A stretch of DNA of 64,000 bases from Lentilactobacillus fungorum (GTDB taxonomy: Bacteria; Bacillota; Bacilli; Lactobacillales; Lactobacillaceae), in the NCBI RefSeq assembly GCF_016860605.1, contig NZ_BNJR01000011.1:1-64000 (forward strand), written 5' to 3'. A program made the position numbers and the translations under genes. Positions 26,630 to 35,200 of this stretch are shown here, piece after piece (position 1 is the stretch's first letter; the number at the start of each line of letters is the position of its first letter). Under the pieces are notes generated by a model, which worked only from the letters and a program-made list of their open reading frames with translations, made no database searches and was not told where the DNA came from.

Positions 26630-27346
26630 ATGACGACATTATTTTTAGTTTTGTTACCAGCAATCTTGGCCGGTATCGTTCAAGGCATTACCGGTTTTGG
26701 TTCAGCCATCGTGTTAATGGTCTTTTTACCAAGTATTTTGCCAATCCCCCAAAGTGCCGGCGTGGCCTCGCTCATTATGTCGGTGTCAAACCTCATGTTA
26801 GCATGGCGCTATCGACACAGTATTCACTTCAAGCGCGTCATTTTCCCGTTTATCATTTACGCAGGGGTCGCATTTATCGCGCTTAAATTAGTGAATACGA
26901 TTGACGTTCATCTGTTAAAATCAATGTTGGGTGGCCTGCTGGTTGCTTTATCACTTTATTTCTTACTGGTAAAGGCTAAGGTCCGTCATTATCCCATTTA
27001 CGTGGCGATTATTTTTATGATCGTTTCCGGCTTCTTCAATGGCCTATTTGGCATTGGCGGACCGCTGATGGCACTATACTTTCTGTCATTGGCCGACACC
27101 AAAGAAACTTATCTAGCCAGCATTCAAACGTTTTTCTTAATGGATCAACTTTACGTGACTTCTGTTCGGTTCTATGACGGCATTTTAAGCGTCAATGATA
27201 TTCCGTTAATCTTACTTGGCATTGTTGGCGGCATTATCGGCACCATGATTGCAAACCGGATAACGACTCACATGAATATCCAAATGATTCAAAAATGCGT
27301 CTTTGTTCTAATTGGGATAAGTGGGTTGTTTTATTTATTTCAGTGA
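26630..27346 (+). CDS. TauE/SafE family transporter, second copy
   Basis: A 238-residue membrane protein from ATG 26630 (SD AAGGAG), with LAGIVQGITGFGSAIVLMVFLP and SGFFNGLFGIGGPLMALYFLS as the two family repeats. It differs strongly from the copy at 19.5 kb. The in-frame upstream extension lies in the hairpin leader and is rejected. Small anions or sulfonates are the likely substrate class. Confidence 0.85.
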   Translation: MTTLFLVLLPAILAGIVQGITGFGSAIVLMVFLPSILPIPQSAGVASLIMSVSNLMLAWRYRHSIHFKRVIFPFIIYAGVAFIALKLVNTIDVHLLKSMLGGLLVALSLYFLLVKAKVRHYPIYVAIIFMIVSGFFNGLFGIGGPLMALYFLSLADTKETYLASIQTFFLMDQLYVTSVRFYDGILSVNDIPLILLGIVGGIIGTMIANRITTHMNIQMIQKCVFVLIGISGLFYLFQ

Positions 27347-27350
27347 CCAC

Positions 27351-27582
27351 GTTTAAGAACAGCTACACCAAGCATCGACCTAGTTGATAGGGTCCTTAAC
27401 CAAATACCGGGATTCTTGGTTTGCCACCCATTACCTAGCCGAAATGCATGCCACCAGGCCGAAGTTTGTGTATAAGTAGCTTTCCCAAAAGTCCCAAGCC
27501 TGGAGGATTCCGTGAAAAGAGACTTATGCGTCGATTTCTAATCGCCTAGTTCCACACGCTGCGTTGCTCATTTTTAGTTTGA
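27351..27582 (+). repeat. Two degenerate tandem copies of the hairpin element upstream of yaaA
   Basis: The first starts AAGAACAGCTACACCAAGCA. It has AACCAA (27398-27403) pairing with TTGGTT (27416-27421) and AGGGT with ACCC around a core CCGGGATT. The second has ATAAGT/ACTTAT (27472-27477 and 27522-27527) and CTTTC/GAAAAG around TCCCAAGCCTGGAGGATT. It ends with GATTTCTAATCG, GCGTTGCTCATTTTTAG and the yaaA SD GAAGGAG. Confidence 0.6.
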
Positions 27583-27593
27583 AGGAGCTTTTT

Positions 27594-28346
27594 ATGAAAA
27601 TCATTATTTCGCCAGCCAAGAAAATGGTCGTCAATCAAGATGATTTTGACGTCCTCGATATGCCACTTTATTTGAATCAGGCCCAAGAACTGTTAAAGGC
27701 CATGCAGCAATTAAATTATCAATCGGCCCAAAAGTTATGGCAAACTAGCGATCAATTAACCAAACTTGCTTATAACCAGTTGCAGCAAACCGACCTAAAT
27801 CACCAATTAACCCCAGCAATTCTTGCTTTTTCCGGCATTCAGTATCAATACCTTGCGGCTGACTTGTTAAGCGAACCGGCATTAGCTTATCTTCAAGCAA
27901 ACTTACGGATTTTATCCGGTTTTTATGGGATTTTGAAACCATTTGACGGAATTGTTCCCTATCGCTTGGAAATGGGTGCTAAATTAGCCGTAGCTGGCCA
28001 AAAGAATCTTTATGATTTTTGGGGTGATCAGCTTTATCAAGCATTAGGTGCTGGCCGTGAGCCAATCGTTAATTTAGCTTCCAAAGAATACGCCAAAGCT
28101 GTAACCCCGTTTTTAAAGCTCACCGATCAATGGATTGACGTTGATTTTGTCCAAGAAGTCCAAGGTAAATTCAAGACAAAAGCTACCCTGGCTAAAATGG
28201 CTCGCGGTGAGATGGTCCGGTTTATGGCGGAAAACCAGATTACCACTATTGCTGGGCTGAAGGGGTTTGATTCACCAGATTATCGGTTTAGTGCGGCGAA
28301 TTCGACGGAAACTAAGTTGGTGTTTGTGAGGCAAAATAAAAAATAA
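27594..28346 (+). CDS. yaaA: Peroxide stress protein YaaA (UPF0246)
   Basis: A DNA-binding protein family that limits iron-driven damage under H2O2 stress in E. coli. The 250-residue length from ATG 27594 is typical, starting KIIISPAKKM and with LSGFYGILKPFDGIVPYRLEMG and LASKEYAKAV. The SD GAAGGAG lies immediately after the hairpin element. An upstream in-frame extension of ten codons is rejected. Confidence 0.92.
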   Translation: MKIIISPAKKMVVNQDDFDVLDMPLYLNQAQELLKAMQQLNYQSAQKLWQTSDQLTKLAYNQLQQTDLNHQLTPAILAFSGIQYQYLAADLLSEPALAYLQANLRILSGFYGILKPFDGIVPYRLEMGAKLAVAGQKNLYDFWGDQLYQALGAGREPIVNLASKEYAKAVTPFLKLTDQWIDVDFVQEVQGKFKTKATLAKMARGEMVRFMAENQITTIAGLKGFDSPDYRFSAANSTETKLVFVRQNKK

Positions 28347-28404
28347 ATTAAGTAGCTTGGAATACATGCCTCTTAATACAAATTGAAATCTTTACTTTAA
28401 CGAC

Positions 28405-28443
28405 AAAAAGCTCCTCCTTGCAATTTGAGGTAGGAACTTTTTT
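28405..28443. terminator. Terminator between yaaA and the convergent symporter gene
   Basis: AAAAGCTCCTCC pairs imperfectly with GAGGTAGGAACTTTT, with T-tracts available on both strands. Confidence 0.7.
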
Positions 28444-28470
28444 GATCACACCAATACCAGTCAATCATAC

Positions 28471-29841
28471 TTATTCGTGTCTTGCTGCCAAATCACGCAT
28501 AATCTTTGGATACTTCTTATCAAGATTGTACATTAAGAGCAAAACAATCTGGGCGATATAAATAACAACTGGAATATAAATAAACAATTGATAAATGGCG
28601 CCAATTGCGCTTGATGACTGAGTTGCCAGCGTTCCATTGTAATGACCCCAAGCAAGAACCCAGCCAGTTAATGCAGTTCCAAGGCCAACACCAACTTTTT
28701 GTCCCAGACTGCCACCACTATAAAGAAGTCCTTCAATTCGAACGTGGGTCTTCCATTCACCATACTCAATAGTATCAGGGAACATTGCCCAAACACCACC
28801 AAGTAACGGTGCTTGACCAAAGCCTTTAATAATTTGAGCAGTCATCACAACCCAGAAATTATCTGGAGCTACCAAAGTGAAGAAATACCCCACAATACTG
28901 ACCAAAGATCCGGCAATCATGACTTTAGTTTTGCCATATTTAGAAAATAGTTTTGCCATAATTAGGAAGCCAACCAGAACCGGTACAAGATAGCCGATGG
29001 TTAACACCCCAACTAATCCATCGTTATGCAAAATATATTTAGCATAATAAATCGTACTACCTTGGTTCAAAGCATAGCCAATACTGTAAATGATGAAGAA
29101 GATCGTTGCAATCCACCAATATTTATTCTGAAAGATTGCATGTAAACTGGTTTTCAGCGGAATCTTTTCAGAAGCAGCGGATACCTGAACTCGTTCTCGT
29201 TGCGACTTAAAGACAATCATTAACAAGCCGACCGAAATGATTGAGAGAATCGTGTATGTGATAATCCAACTGACTTGTTTGTTACCAAAGAAATTAACCA
29301 TTGGCATCGTTGCATTAGTCACGATCAAGACACCAATTTGAGCCATAAACATCCGAAATAGATTGAACTTTTCCCGCTGATGCTGATCACGAGTTACCAA
29401 AGAATTCAATGTCCCATAAGGAATGGCAATTGCGGAAAAGGCAATCATTAACAGGTTGTATGACAGGAAAATATAAATAATTTTCCAAACCTCTGTCCAG
29501 CTGGCAGGAACGGCAAAAATCGAAATGGTTAGGATGGCAAATGGCAACGCACCGAATAACAGCCACGGTCGTGTTTTACCCCAACGACTGTGCGTTTTGT
29601 CCACCAAGCCACCAACAACCACATCAATAATTCCATCAAAGGAACGTGAAAACAACATCAAAGTTCCGATAATTCCAGCTGATATGCCAATGACATCTGT
29701 ATAGAAAAATACAACAAACATCCCAAGTGAAGCAAACGTAAAGTTGATCGCCATATCACCAAAACCAAAGCCTACATAGTCCGTAAATCCTAGCTTTTCC
29801 TTAAATGAAACAGCGTGTTGAACACCTGCATTACCTTCCAT
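28471..29841 (-). CDS. GPH-family glycoside:cation symporter
   Basis: A 456-residue MelB/XynP-type symporter with about 12 membrane helices. The N-terminus has FGDMAINFTFASLGMFVVFFYTD, then RSFDGIIDVVVGGLVDKTHSRWGKTRPW, the helix 2-3 signature of the family. It lies 21 bases after the arabinofuranosidase gene, so arabino-oligosaccharides or arabinosides are the likely substrate. Confidence 0.9.
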   Translation of the reverse strand: MEGNAGVQHAVSFKEKLGFTDYVGFGFGDMAINFTFASLGMFVVFFYTDVIGISAGIIGTLMLFSRSFDGIIDVVVGGLVDKTHSRWGKTRPWLLFGALPFAILTISIFAVPASWTEVWKIIYIFLSYNLLMIAFSAIAIPYGTLNSLVTRDQHQREKFNLFRMFMAQIGVLIVTNATMPMVNFFGNKQVSWIITYTILSIISVGLLMIVFKSQRERVQVSAASEKIPLKTSLHAIFQNKYWWIATIFFIIYSIGYALNQGSTIYYAKYILHNDGLVGVLTIGYLVPVLVGFLIMAKLFSKYGKTKVMIAGSLVSIVGYFFTLVAPDNFWVVMTAQIIKGFGQAPLLGGVWAMFPDTIEYGEWKTHVRIEGLLYSGGSLGQKVGVGLGTALTGWVLAWGHYNGTLATQSSSAIGAIYQLFIYIPVVIYIAQIVLLLMYNLDKKYPKIMRDLAARHE

Positions 29842-29862
29842 AACTTTTTACATCTCCAATCA

Positions 29863-31410
29863 TTAGGCGTCAACATCACAATTAATAACGTTCCAAGAAG
29901 CTTTTGGAAGCGAAAGATCCGCAATATCACTTGAAGGGGTTATCGTCTTTGGTACAACTTTATTTGGATTTTCAAATGTATTGGTAGCTTTCAATTCATC
30001 TCCGGTAAAGACAATTTGTTCTTTGGGTGTGATCTTGCCAAATCCATCAAATTTCAAATCTAACTTGGCTTCATTTTTTAAATCGTTATTTAAAGCAAAG
30101 ATATGCAGCTGCTTCTTTTCTTTGTTATAAACTGTTGCCGAGGCAACCACTGGTAAATCACCATAATCGGTTGATTGTGTATCTCCAGAGACTTTTGCTG
30201 ATAAGACAGTCCCCCTGCCGTATTTAGATAACAGTGCAAATGGGTAGTAGATCGTTTGCTTCAGCAAGTTGCCATCTTCATCAGTCGTAATTGGTGAAAT
30301 CACATTGAGTAATTGTGCTAAGCAAGCAATTTCAACTTGATCAACGTTGTTTAAAATGGTGATTCCTAATCCACCAACGGTTAACGCATCTAACAATGAA
30401 TATTTCTCTTGTAAGATAGCTGGGTGTTCTTCCCACTTTTTAGCATCGGTTAACACAAAGGTTGTCATCCCATTAAGGTCGTCCAAGTTATCAATCTTAA
30501 TATCTTGCATATTCCAAACATTCCACTCATCTAAGCAAATCTTGATGTCCTTATTTTTGTATTTTGGATCCTTTTGTAACGATTTGGAATAAGCAAGGAC
30601 GTTCTTAGTGTTCTTAATATGATCGTCTAGTTGCTTCCATGATGATAAGAAGTTCAGTGTTCCTTGACCCGAATTCATGTTGTAATTATGGGTTGAAATG
30701 TAGTCCACATATGGATAGAGATCCTTCATAATGGTCTCGTCCCATTTCAAATAAGTTGGCAACATTTCATATGAACTGCCACAGGCAACCAGTTTGATAC
30801 TGTCATCAACCCACTTCATCATCTTGGCAGCTTCTCGAGCTTTCTTGGCATAATCTTCTGCTGACATGTGTCCGGCTTGCCAATCGCCTTCCATTTCGTT
30901 ACCAAGGCACCAATACTTGATGTTATATGGCTTTCGATGACCGTTCTTAATTCGAAGGTCACTCCAGTAAGTGCCATGGTCGTGATTGCAGTATTCTACT
31001 AATTCAGCCGCGGAACGAATGTCACCTGTCCCCAAGTTAACTGCAATCATTGGTTCAATGCCAACTTCTTGCGCCCATTGACAGAAGTCATCAATGCCAA
31101 ACGTGTTTGGCTCAATACTCGACCAGGCAAAGTCCATTGTCTTGGGTCGTTTATCTTTAGGACCAATCCCGTCCTTCCAATTGTAGTTAGAAACAAAATT
31201 ACCACCAGGATATCTGATAACGCCTAAGTTCAAATCCTTAACCGCTTTTTTGACATCTTTACGAAAACCATTCTCATCTGAAAATGATTTATCAGGATCA
31301 TAAATGCCGCCATAAATTGAACGGCCTAAATGTTCAGTAAATGAACTCCATACTTTTGGATCAACGTTTCCTAATTCAAATGACTTATCATAACTGTAAA
31401 CGGACTTCAT
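29863..31410 (-). CDS. abfA: Intracellular alpha-L-arabinofuranosidase, GH51
   Basis: Releases terminal arabinofuranose from arabino-oligosaccharides. The 515-residue protein lacks a signal peptide, so it acts on imported substrate. Catalytic residues are visible: acid/base Glu172 in CLGNEMEGDWQ and nucleophile Glu295 in ICLDEWNVW, with the GVIRYPGGNFVSNYNWKDGIGP signature near 63-84. The SD is AAGGAGAG. It is the first gene of the operon with the symporter, controlled by a consensus cre and probably by the divergent regulator. Confidence 0.95.
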   Translation of the reverse strand: MKSVYSYDKSFELGNVDPKVWSSFTEHLGRSIYGGIYDPDKSFSDENGFRKDVKKAVKDLNLGVIRYPGGNFVSNYNWKDGIGPKDKRPKTMDFAWSSIEPNTFGIDDFCQWAQEVGIEPMIAVNLGTGDIRSAAELVEYCNHDHGTYWSDLRIKNGHRKPYNIKYWCLGNEMEGDWQAGHMSAEDYAKKAREAAKMMKWVDDSIKLVACGSSYEMLPTYLKWDETIMKDLYPYVDYISTHNYNMNSGQGTLNFLSSWKQLDDHIKNTKNVLAYSKSLQKDPKYKNKDIKICLDEWNVWNMQDIKIDNLDDLNGMTTFVLTDAKKWEEHPAILQEKYSLLDALTVGGLGITILNNVDQVEIACLAQLLNVISPITTDEDGNLLKQTIYYPFALLSKYGRGTVLSAKVSGDTQSTDYGDLPVVASATVYNKEKKQLHIFALNNDLKNEAKLDLKFDGFGKITPKEQIVFTGDELKATNTFENPNKVVPKTITPSSDIADLSLPKASWNVINCDVDA

Positions 31411-31434
31411 ATTGAAACTCTCCTTTTTTATTAA

Positions 31435-31446
31435 TTACCTAGGTAA
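31435..31446. promoter_or_regulatory. Palindrome in the abfA 5' untranslated region
   Basis: TTACCTAGGTAA is a perfect 12-base palindrome between the likely -10 (TATAAA on the minus strand, near 31470) and the SD. It is a candidate operator, perhaps for the ArsR-type protein encoded divergently. Confidence 0.4.
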
Positions 31447-31488
31447 ATGTCTTTCTTATCTGTGCGCATTTTTATAGTAGTCCGTTTC

Positions 31489-31503
31489 TGTTAGCGTTTG
31501 CAA
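31489..31503 (-). promoter_or_regulatory. Consensus cre in the abfA promoter
   Basis: The minus strand reads TTGCAAACGCTAACA, an exact match to WTGNAANCGNWNNCW. It covers the -35 region of the predicted abfA promoter, so CcpA binding would block transcription. Confidence 0.85.
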
Positions 31504-31558
31504 TACCAAAACGATATTCAATAACATAAATTTTCGCTTGAAATATCATAAAAGTTAA

Positions 31559-31587
31559 TTGAATGTTGTGAATTAATCCACTATACT
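31559..31587 (+). promoter_or_regulatory. Predicted promoter of the ArsR-type regulator
   Basis: TTGAAT, 17 bases, TATACT. Downstream, AAGTTACTT and TAGTTACTTA (near 31604 and 31634) repeat a short AGTNACT palindrome before the SD AAGGAAGG. Confidence 0.55.
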
Positions 31588-31654
31588 TGTTTTAGTATCA
31601 ATTAAGTTACTTGCCAGATTTCAATTAACTGTTTAGTTACTTAAGGAAGGAAAA

Positions 31655-32548
31655 ATGATGATAGTCGATTTAAGCGAAAAATCACTGCCAGTTTATAAAG
31701 CGCTAGCTAATCCTGTGAGGTTAAAAATAATTCGAATTCTCTGCCAAAGGCCTTATAGTGTAAAAGCGTTGGCTAAGCAAATTGGCCTTAGCCAACCAAT
31801 TACACTCCGCCACGTCAATCAGCTTCAAGAAGCTGGAATCGTCCAATTCAAACGCGATGGAAAAAATAAAGTTTCTCATATATGTATTACGGAAGTAAAG
31901 CTGGAATTGCCGCAACCAAACAATACGTCACTCTTATCTCAAAGCGCTGACATTCCCGTTGGTTCTTACGTCGATTTTGATGTGACGCCAACTTGTGGTT
32001 TAGCTGATATTAATAACTTTATCGGTAACGTTGACGACCCAAAATATTTTATGGATCCTGGGAGATTGAACGCTCAAATTCTGTGGTTCTCGAAAGGTTT
32101 CGTTGAATACAAAATTGGTAATTATTTATTTGCTAAAGACCAAGTGCAAATGCTGACATTGTCTGGTGAATTTGGTTCTGAAGTACCATTATCCAACCCT
32201 GACTGGCCGTCGGATATCACTTTCACCCTTGATGGTCACGAGTTAGCGACTTGGACAAGCCAAGGTGATTTTGCTGATACCCGTGGAAAGTACACGCCCC
32301 GCTGGACACCGGAAGAATTTAACCAATATGGAACCCAAATCACTATTTTGGTTTCCGACACGGGAACTTGGATTGGCGGGTCTAAGGTCAGCAATCTGAC
32401 CATCGCTGATTTATTACCATTGCCAAGAAGAATGGACCTGAAAATTGAAGTCAAAGATAACGCTCAACACGTGGGTGGCTGTACAATTTTTGGCAAAAAG
32501 TTTGGTAATGTTGATCAGGATATGAGGTTAACCTTGTATTACAAATAA
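31655..32548 (+). CDS. ArsR-type regulator with large C-terminal sensor domain
   Basis: A 297-residue protein. Residues 10-80 are a winged helix of the ArsR class (YKALANPVRLKIIRILCQRP, then LAKQIGLSQPITLRHVNQLQEAGIV). Residues 100-297 are a beta-rich domain with no cysteine metal site, resembling a sugar-binding sandwich more than a metal sensor (many Trp/Gly/Asp). Divergent orientation to the arabinofuranosidase operon suggests it senses arabinosides. ArsR regulators are normally about 100 residues, so the fused sensor is notable. Confidence 0.75.
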   Translation: MMIVDLSEKSLPVYKALANPVRLKIIRILCQRPYSVKALAKQIGLSQPITLRHVNQLQEAGIVQFKRDGKNKVSHICITEVKLELPQPNNTSLLSQSADIPVGSYVDFDVTPTCGLADINNFIGNVDDPKYFMDPGRLNAQILWFSKGFVEYKIGNYLFAKDQVQMLTLSGEFGSEVPLSNPDWPSDITFTLDGHELATWTSQGDFADTRGKYTPRWTPEEFNQYGTQITILVSDTGTWIGGSKVSNLTIADLLPLPRRMDLKIEVKDNAQHVGGCTIFGKKFGNVDQDMRLTLYYK

Positions 32549-32608
32549 GATTATTCAATGTCCTATAATCGGGGCAACTTCTATTCGCAAAATAATACTA
32601 TGCAAAGG

Positions 32609-32640
32609 AAAAAAGAGGCGATCATGACCTCTTTTTATTT
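32609..32640 (+). terminator. Rho-independent terminator after the regulator
   Basis: AAAAGAGG pairs with CCTCTTTT and is followed by TATTT. Confidence 0.8.
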
Positions 32641-32703
32641 CGCACAAAAAGCCTAAAGTTACGTTTCTTATATATAATTAATCCGGCAAAACTTGTTCAC
32701 GTT

Positions 32704-32783
32704 AATGTTATATAAGCTAACATTCTCTGCTTTCCTTTTTTTCATTATTGGAGTAAAATAATTACTAATCATTTTTTAATGAT
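32704..32783 (+). promoter_or_regulatory. Palindromes upstream of the aminotransferase operon
   Basis: AATGTTA (32704-32710) and TAACATT (32718-32724) form a 7-base inverted repeat. ATCATTTTTTAATGAT (32768-32783) is a second palindrome shortly before the SD GGAGAG. Both are candidate operators; no regulator gene is adjacent. Confidence 0.4.
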
Positions 32784-32811
32784 ATTTTAATGAAACGGAG
32801 AGTGTTTAAAC

Positions 32812-33927
32812 ATGTTTGATAAAACTTATCGTCGTGAGATCAATGACTGTGAACCATACATTGCTGGAGAAACTGAGGATGTTGTTCGCAGAAAATATCA
32901 TCTTAATAAGGTTGTTAAATTAGGATCAAATGAGAATCCGTACGGCCCGTTTGATCATGCTAAGAAAGCCATGGTGCGCAGTATCGAAACCGTTAACCGG
33001 TATCCAGAAGATGATTTTGTCGAAATGAAAGAACTCATTGCAAAACAGTGGGGATTAAGTGCCGATAACGTCGCAATTGGCAGTGGTGCTGGCAATATTC
33101 TAGAAACCCTTTCAAAGGAATTCTTAAATGCAGGTGATGAAGTCTTAATCGCTAAGCAGTCTTATCGACTTTACAGAGAGATATCCAAAATGATGGGGGC
33201 TAAAGTAATTGAAATTCCCTTAACAGACGATTTTCAGTTTAATTTAGATAGTTTTCAGAAACATATTAGTGATAAAACCAAGCTCATCTGGATCTGTAAT
33301 CCCAACAACCCAACGTCAACAGTAACTGATGCCAAAAAACTAGATCAATTCATTAACAATTTACCCGATCATGTCTGGATTATCGTTGATGAAGCTTACG
33401 CGGATTTTTCAAACAAAGAAAATCTGCCTAACTTTATTAAATATATTGGTAAGAAAAGAATCATTGTTGTCCGAACTTTCTCCAAGTTCTTTGGATTAGC
33501 CGGGGCCCGTTTGGGATATGCCTTGGCTGACACACAGGCAATCAACGGTTATGACACCGTCACGGAACCCTTCAGCACTAACCGGATGGTGTTAGCTGCG
33601 GCGAGTGCATCACTCAAGTTTGATAAAGAACAAATCCAAACCACCCGCGAAAAAATCATCGCTTCAAGAGAGAAGCTTACTAAGCGTTTGACAGAGATGG
33701 GCTGTCAAGTTGCCCCCTCTGAAGCAAACTTTATCTTTGCGAAACTTCCTGATAATTTTGAGAACGCAACCACCGTTTGTGAAAACTTAATGAAACAAGG
33801 GGTTATCGTTCGGGACTGCACGCCTTGGGGCTATTCAGATTCAATTCGAATCACAATTGGCACATCTAAAGAGTTGGATTTCTTCTTAACTAAGTTCACT
33901 CAACTCACCACAACGGTCAACGAATAG
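32812..33927 (+). CDS. HisC-like class I/II aminotransferase
   Basis: A PLP-dependent aminotransferase of 371 residues with KLGSNENPYGP, WICNPNNPTSTV, WIIVDEAYADF and the PLP lysine in RTFSKFFGLAGARLGYA. HisC-type enzymes act on histidinol phosphate or aromatic amino acids. No other his genes are present, and the operon partners are a transporter and a D-2-hydroxyacid dehydrogenase. I infer transamination of an amino acid to a 2-keto acid. It is distinct from CobD, which has a different N-terminus. Confidence 0.85.
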   Translation: MFDKTYRREINDCEPYIAGETEDVVRRKYHLNKVVKLGSNENPYGPFDHAKKAMVRSIETVNRYPEDDFVEMKELIAKQWGLSADNVAIGSGAGNILETLSKEFLNAGDEVLIAKQSYRLYREISKMMGAKVIEIPLTDDFQFNLDSFQKHISDKTKLIWICNPNNPTSTVTDAKKLDQFINNLPDHVWIIVDEAYADFSNKENLPNFIKYIGKKRIIVVRTFSKFFGLAGARLGYALADTQAINGYDTVTEPFSTNRMVLAAASASLKFDKEQIQTTREKIIASREKLTKRLTEMGCQVAPSEANFIFAKLPDNFENATTVCENLMKQGVIVRDCTPWGYSDSIRITIGTSKELDFFLTKFTQLTTTVNE

Positions 33928-33940
33928 AGGTGTTCAGCTT

Positions 33941-35200
33941 ATGACGAAAGTAAAGCAATATATGCTTTTGCTACTCTTGGGAATGGCGGGCGGAACCATT
34001 TATGATTTTCCCTATATCAAATACATCTTTTATAACCAAATGTTGACATCGATGCACATCTCAAATACCCAACTTGGCCTATTGACCTCAATTTACGGAA
34101 TCGGATGCCTCATTCTATACATTCCTGGCGGCCTACTCGCTGATAAGGTCAAGTCAAAAAATGCACTAATCGCCTCCCTAATCGGAACCGCAATCTTAGC
34201 AGCCGTGTTTGGTTTGACGTTAAACTTCGTTGTCGCCATCATCGTGTGGGCATTACTTGCCTTTAGCTCCGCATTCGTTTTTTGGTCAGCTTTAATTAAG
34301 GCGATTCGAATGATCGGTGGTGAAAATGACAGCGGAAAAATGTACGGGATTTACTATGCGTCTAACGGGCTATCCGCCGCTTTATTGAACTTCTTAGCTA
34401 TATGGGTCTATGGAAATATCCATCAAAATCCAAAGTTAGCGATGACTGCTGCGGCAGTTTCAATGGCAATTGTCATCGGGATAATTGCGATCCTTCTAAC
34501 TGTGTTTTTACCAAATGATAATCAGTTAGTTCAGAAAGATGAGGCCCCCAAGTTTAGTGACTTCAAGAAAATCATTTTCAATCCTTCGGTATGGATGATC
34601 GCCATCGTCTTCTTTATGACCTATGGATTGTTTTCTGGCGTATCTTACTTAACCCCTTATTTAGCTGATGTGATTGGTATCTCAAATCAAACAAGCAGTA
34701 TCTTAGGCGTCGTCAGAAACTATGTCTTTCTTCTATTGGCTCCAGTAAGCGGTATAATTGCTGATCGCTTGTTCCACTCAACTTTGCGTTGGTTTACTGT
34801 CGGATATGTCATTCTAGCACTATCACTAATTGCAATTTCCCTCTCTTCTTCACTGCCAACGGCCTTTGTGGTGATTCTTTCGCTAATTCCAGGAATTTTA
34901 GCGTTGGGATTGTACGGCATTCAATTCTCAATTATTGGTGAAACTAAGATTCCACTTGCTTTGATGGGCGCAACCACTGGCTTTGTATCGTTAATCGGTT
35001 ATTTGCCAGACATGGTATTGCCAACGATTTTTGGTAAAATCCTTGATTCGCAAAAAAACAATGGCTATCAAACCATCTTTCTGTTACTCGCCAGTTTTGC
35101 CATCATTGCCAGTCTCGGAAGTTTATTAATCTATAAGTTAAATCGTGCACGGGATAAAAAACAACAGTTATCGACAATAAAGGAGACGGCAGAACAATGA
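33941..35200 (+). CDS. MFS transporter in the aminotransferase operon
   Basis: A 419-residue, 12-helix MFS protein with GGTIYDFPYIKYIFYNQML at the N-terminus and YIPGGLLADKVKSKNALIAS (motif A region) after helix 2. It lies 13 bases after the aminotransferase and overlaps the dehydrogenase by ATGA. Its substrate is presumably the amino acid, keto acid or hydroxy acid of this pathway; direction cannot be told. Confidence 0.82.
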   Translation: MTKVKQYMLLLLLGMAGGTIYDFPYIKYIFYNQMLTSMHISNTQLGLLTSIYGIGCLILYIPGGLLADKVKSKNALIASLIGTAILAAVFGLTLNFVVAIIVWALLAFSSAFVFWSALIKAIRMIGGENDSGKMYGIYYASNGLSAALLNFLAIWVYGNIHQNPKLAMTAAAVSMAIVIGIIAILLTVFLPNDNQLVQKDEAPKFSDFKKIIFNPSVWMIAIVFFMTYGLFSGVSYLTPYLADVIGISNQTSSILGVVRNYVFLLLAPVSGIIADRLFHSTLRWFTVGYVILALSLIAISLSSSLPTAFVVILSLIPGILALGLYGIQFSIIGETKIPLALMGATTGFVSLIGYLPDMVLPTIFGKILDSQKNNGYQTIFLLLASFAIIASLGSLLIYKLNRARDKKQQLSTIKETAEQ

